Positions 59,545-64,000 of a stretch of DNA of 64,000 nucleotides are shown in pieces. The translations under genes and the position numbers were made by a program. The stretch's first letter is position 1. Every line of letters begins with the position of its first letter. Source of the stretch: Serratia liquefaciens (GTDB taxonomy: Bacteria; Pseudomonadota; Gammaproteobacteria; Enterobacterales; Enterobacteriaceae); assembly GCA_012719855.1 (NCBI GenBank), contig JAAXZN010000013.1:27947-91946 (forward strand). Reading direction: 5' to 3'. The notes beneath the pieces are model-generated. The model was not told the origin of the DNA and did not search any database. It saw only the letters and a list, made by a program, of their open reading frames with translations.

Positions 59545-60632
59545 GCTTGTAGCTCCAACAGTTTTTGTACGCTGCCATTCGACAGGTTCGGGTTATTGGT
59601 AAATTCGGATGCCAGCGTCAATGCCGAGCAACCCTGCGCAAAACGAATGCTGTCCGCCAGCGTCATATCTTCCAGCCAGCAATGTGCCAGGCCCGCCATC
59701 ATGGCGTCGCCGGCCCCGGTCACATTGACGATGTCGACGATCAGCGGCTGCGACCAGCCGTTTTGCCCATCAATTTCGCTGTAATAAACACCGGCCGCCC
59801 CCATGCTGAGAGCCAGGCGTTGCACCCCTTGCTGATGGAACCACTTGGCTACCGTCGGCGCATCCTGCGGCCCTTGGATCGCCATACCGCTGAGGATTTC
59901 GGCTTCAAGGCGATTGGGTTTGAGCGTATGGATGTGCGAGAGCCAACGGCGGATTTTGGGCGCTTTAAATGCCGATACGGTGTCAACAAACACCGGCACG
60001 CTGCCGGAGTGCCCGAATAACCAGGCCAGTGCGTCCTCGGTCAGGTTGCAGTCAACCACCAGCACGCCCGCATGCAGGATCAACTCTTTAGACGTGGCCA
60101 ATAACGCCGGCGTGAGTTTCTCGAGGATACGCATGTCGTTAATCGCCACCAGCATTTCGCCGCTGTTATCGAGTAAGGAGACATAGGTCGAGGTATTTTC
60201 ACCGTGCAATTTATGGAAGCTGTCGACATGGACCCCCGCCAGCTTTGCCTGTTCGAATAAGGTTTCGCCATAAAAATCGTCACCGACGACGGAAATAAGG
60301 TGACATTCCCGGCCTAATAGGGCGATATTCTGCGCAATATTTCTGCCCACCCCGCCGGGCGTACATTTTATTTTCCCCGGATTGGAATCCTCATACACTA
60401 ATTTGGAGGAAGAATAACCGCAGACATCCATATTGGTGGAACCTACGGTTACCACATAGCTGTGCTCCGACAATATATAACCCTTACCCTTTATATATCC
60501 TTTATTCATTAAATTCATAATGTGTCCGGCGACACCAGAGCGGCTAATACCTAAAACATCGGCAATTTCCTGCTGTGGGATCAAAGGATCACGTCTCAGA
60601 AGCTGCAATATCTGTTTTTCTCTGCTGGTCAT
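59541..60632 (-). CDS. psuK: PfkB-family pseudouridine kinase with N-terminal helix-turn-helix
   Basis: 363 residues from the ATG at 60632 (372 from 60659; the shorter form begins MTSREKQIL like E. coli YeiI, MNNREKEIL). A winged HTH occupies about residues 2-50 (RRDPLIPQQEIADVLGISRSGVAGHIMNLMNKGYI). A PfkB sugar-kinase domain follows with the anion-hole and catalytic Asp in VTGAGDAMMAG. It phosphorylates pseudouridine for PsuG. E. coli PsuK (313 residues) lacks the HTH, while YeiI has it; here the operon context supports the psu role. The HTH could regulate its own operon. Confidence 0.87.
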   Translation of the reverse strand: MTSREKQILQLLRRDPLIPQQEIADVLGISRSGVAGHIMNLMNKGYIKGKGYILSEHSYVVTVGSTNMDVCGYSSSKLVYEDSNPGKIKCTPGGVGRNIAQNIALLGRECHLISVVGDDFYGETLFEQAKLAGVHVDSFHKLHGENTSTYVSLLDNSGEMLVAINDMRILEKLTPALLATSKELILHAGVLVVDCNLTEDALAWLFGHSGSVPVFVDTVSAFKAPKIRRWLSHIHTLKPNRLEAEILSGMAIQGPQDAPTVAKWFHQQGVQRLALSMGAAGVYYSEIDGQNGWSQPLIVDIVNVTGAGDAMMAGLAHCWLEDMTLADSIRFAQGCSALTLASEFTNNPNLSNGSVQKLLELQA

Positions 60633-60643
60633 ATTGGACACTT

Positions 60644-60670
60644 GTTTGTTTTTAAACATACGTTTGTTTT
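60644..60670 (-). promoter_or_regulatory. Direct GTTTGTTTT repeats at the psuK start
   Basis: GTTTGTTTT occurs at 60644-60652 and 60662-60670 (18-bp period). An inverted copy, AAAACAAACG, lies at 60870-60879. The copies flank the psuK promoter region and may bind the HTH of PsuK or a sugar-responsive regulator. Confidence 0.4.
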
Positions 60671-60768
60671 ATATCGGGCATGAAAAACAGTAAAGTGAGA
60701 TTAAAGGCTTTAGCGAGGATTTGGGAAGAAGATCGTAAGATGAATGAACCGAATTTCAGCGTTAATTC

Positions 60769-60784
60769 TGTGATGTCCATCAAA
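60769..60784 (-). promoter_or_regulatory. CRP-like site upstream of psuK
   Basis: TGTGA-TGTCCA-TCAAA matches nine of ten fixed CRP bases, centred 145 bp upstream of the psuK start. Catabolite control of a nucleoside catabolic operon is expected. Confidence 0.45.
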
Positions 60785-60911
60785 TAATAAAGTCGGTTTT
60801 ATCCTTAAAAAAGAGTCAAAAATAATCATTAGCTGTGACACAGCATTTTATTCTTATAATAATCTCAACAAAACAAACGGATAGAGTTTTCCGCGACACT
60901 ACCTAACATTT

Positions 60912-60927
60912 GTTGGGTTAACCCAAC
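60912..60927. promoter_or_regulatory. Perfect 16-bp palindrome upstream of psuK
   Basis: GTTGGGTTAACCCAAC is fully self-complementary. It lies in the 441-bp gap between psuK (start 60632) and ygjI (end 61074). It looks like an operator for a dimeric regulator; a short hairpin is the alternative. Another short palindrome, GCTGTG-A-CACAGC, lies at 60832-60844. No gene is supported in this gap. Confidence 0.45.
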
Positions 60928-61028
60928 TTTACCCTTTTCTGATGGAGTTTGGCCAAGCAGTGTTATCACCGAAAAGAGACGGCTTTCACATTTGTATTGA
61001 AAGGAAGCCGCGTTCTGGAAACTCAATG

Positions 61029-61050
61029 CCCCTCAGCGAATGCCGAGGGG
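61029..61050 (-). terminator. Probable terminator after ygjI
   Basis: CCCCTC (61029-61034) pairs with GAGGGG (61045-61050), with two more inner pairs. The U-run on the reverse strand is poor, so efficiency is doubtful. Confidence 0.4.
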
Positions 61051-61073
61051 GCGTGGATGAATCACTAATGCGT

Positions 61074-62591
<1,518 letters not shown>

Positions 62592-62616
62592 TTATATTTG
62601 GAATAAGAGATTGCCG

Positions 62617-64000
<1,384 letters not shown>

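Noticed and set aside
60832..60844. GCTGTG-A-CACAGC as a CRP site
   Set aside because: The two half-sites overlap and lack the 6-base spacer CRP needs.

Overview
The window is chromosomal DNA of an enterobacterium, most probably Serratia. The housekeeping proteins (Icd, PurB, PhoP, Prs, YchF, KdsA, PrfA) are close to the Escherichia coli proteins as I remember them. The gene order is the E. coli order with Serratia-like differences: a membrane gluconate 2-dehydrogenase operon, an extra ClpP, and two SulP transporters. The species call is inference. I saw no rRNA, tRNA, CRISPR array, integrase or insertion sequence.

Layout. 1-910: 3' part of an AT-rich mig-14 gene, convergent with icd. 911-6957: icd, then rluE, an LprI-like gene, nudJ, mnmA, hflD and purB. 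7003-13964: an accessory block not found between purB and phoP in E. coli; it holds two GNAT acetyltransferases, a MocR-type regulator and a three-gene FAD/cytochrome c gluconate dehydrogenase operon. 14014-17623: phoPQ with a tandem PhoP-box promoter, then roxA. 17674-25218: reverse-strand genes hcxB, pepT, cobB, nagK and lolCDE. 25336-31919: a PAS/HTH regulator divergent from a PLP ammonia-lyase, then mfd and a diguanylate cyclase. 32118-34522: a UPF0303 gene broken by an amber codon, then dauA. 34607-40006: kdsA, sirB1, sirB2, prmC, prfA and hemA on the reverse strand. 40722-47689: lolB, ispE, prs, ychH, pth, a second SulP transporter and ychF. 47759-55784: an AT-rich chaperone-usher fimbrial island with a regulator gene at each end. 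55818-57114: an orphan ClpP paralogue plus an ArsR/AHSA1 pair. 57195-60632: psuKGT for pseudouridine breakdown. 61074-64000: ygjI, ebgC and the 3' part of ebgA.

How the genes work together. lolB (40.7 kb) and lolCDE (22-25 kb) supply four parts of the lipoprotein-sorting pathway. prfA and prmC encode a release factor and the methylase that modifies it. hemA starts tetrapyrrole synthesis. prs carries a PurR operator inside ispE. The gluconate dehydrogenase passes electrons from periplasmic gluconate oxidation to the respiratory chain, and a perfect FNR-type site in its upstream region suggests oxygen control.

The observations most worth a second look are: an Asp-to-Ala change in the otherwise invariant PP-loop of MnmA; the premature stop in the UPF0303 gene; an 11-bp direct repeat with 22-bp period next to the MocR gene; the double PhoP box; the FNR palindrome; the fimbrial island; and a cluster of palindromes and repeats upstream of psuK. 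I did not find a clearly new multi-gene system.
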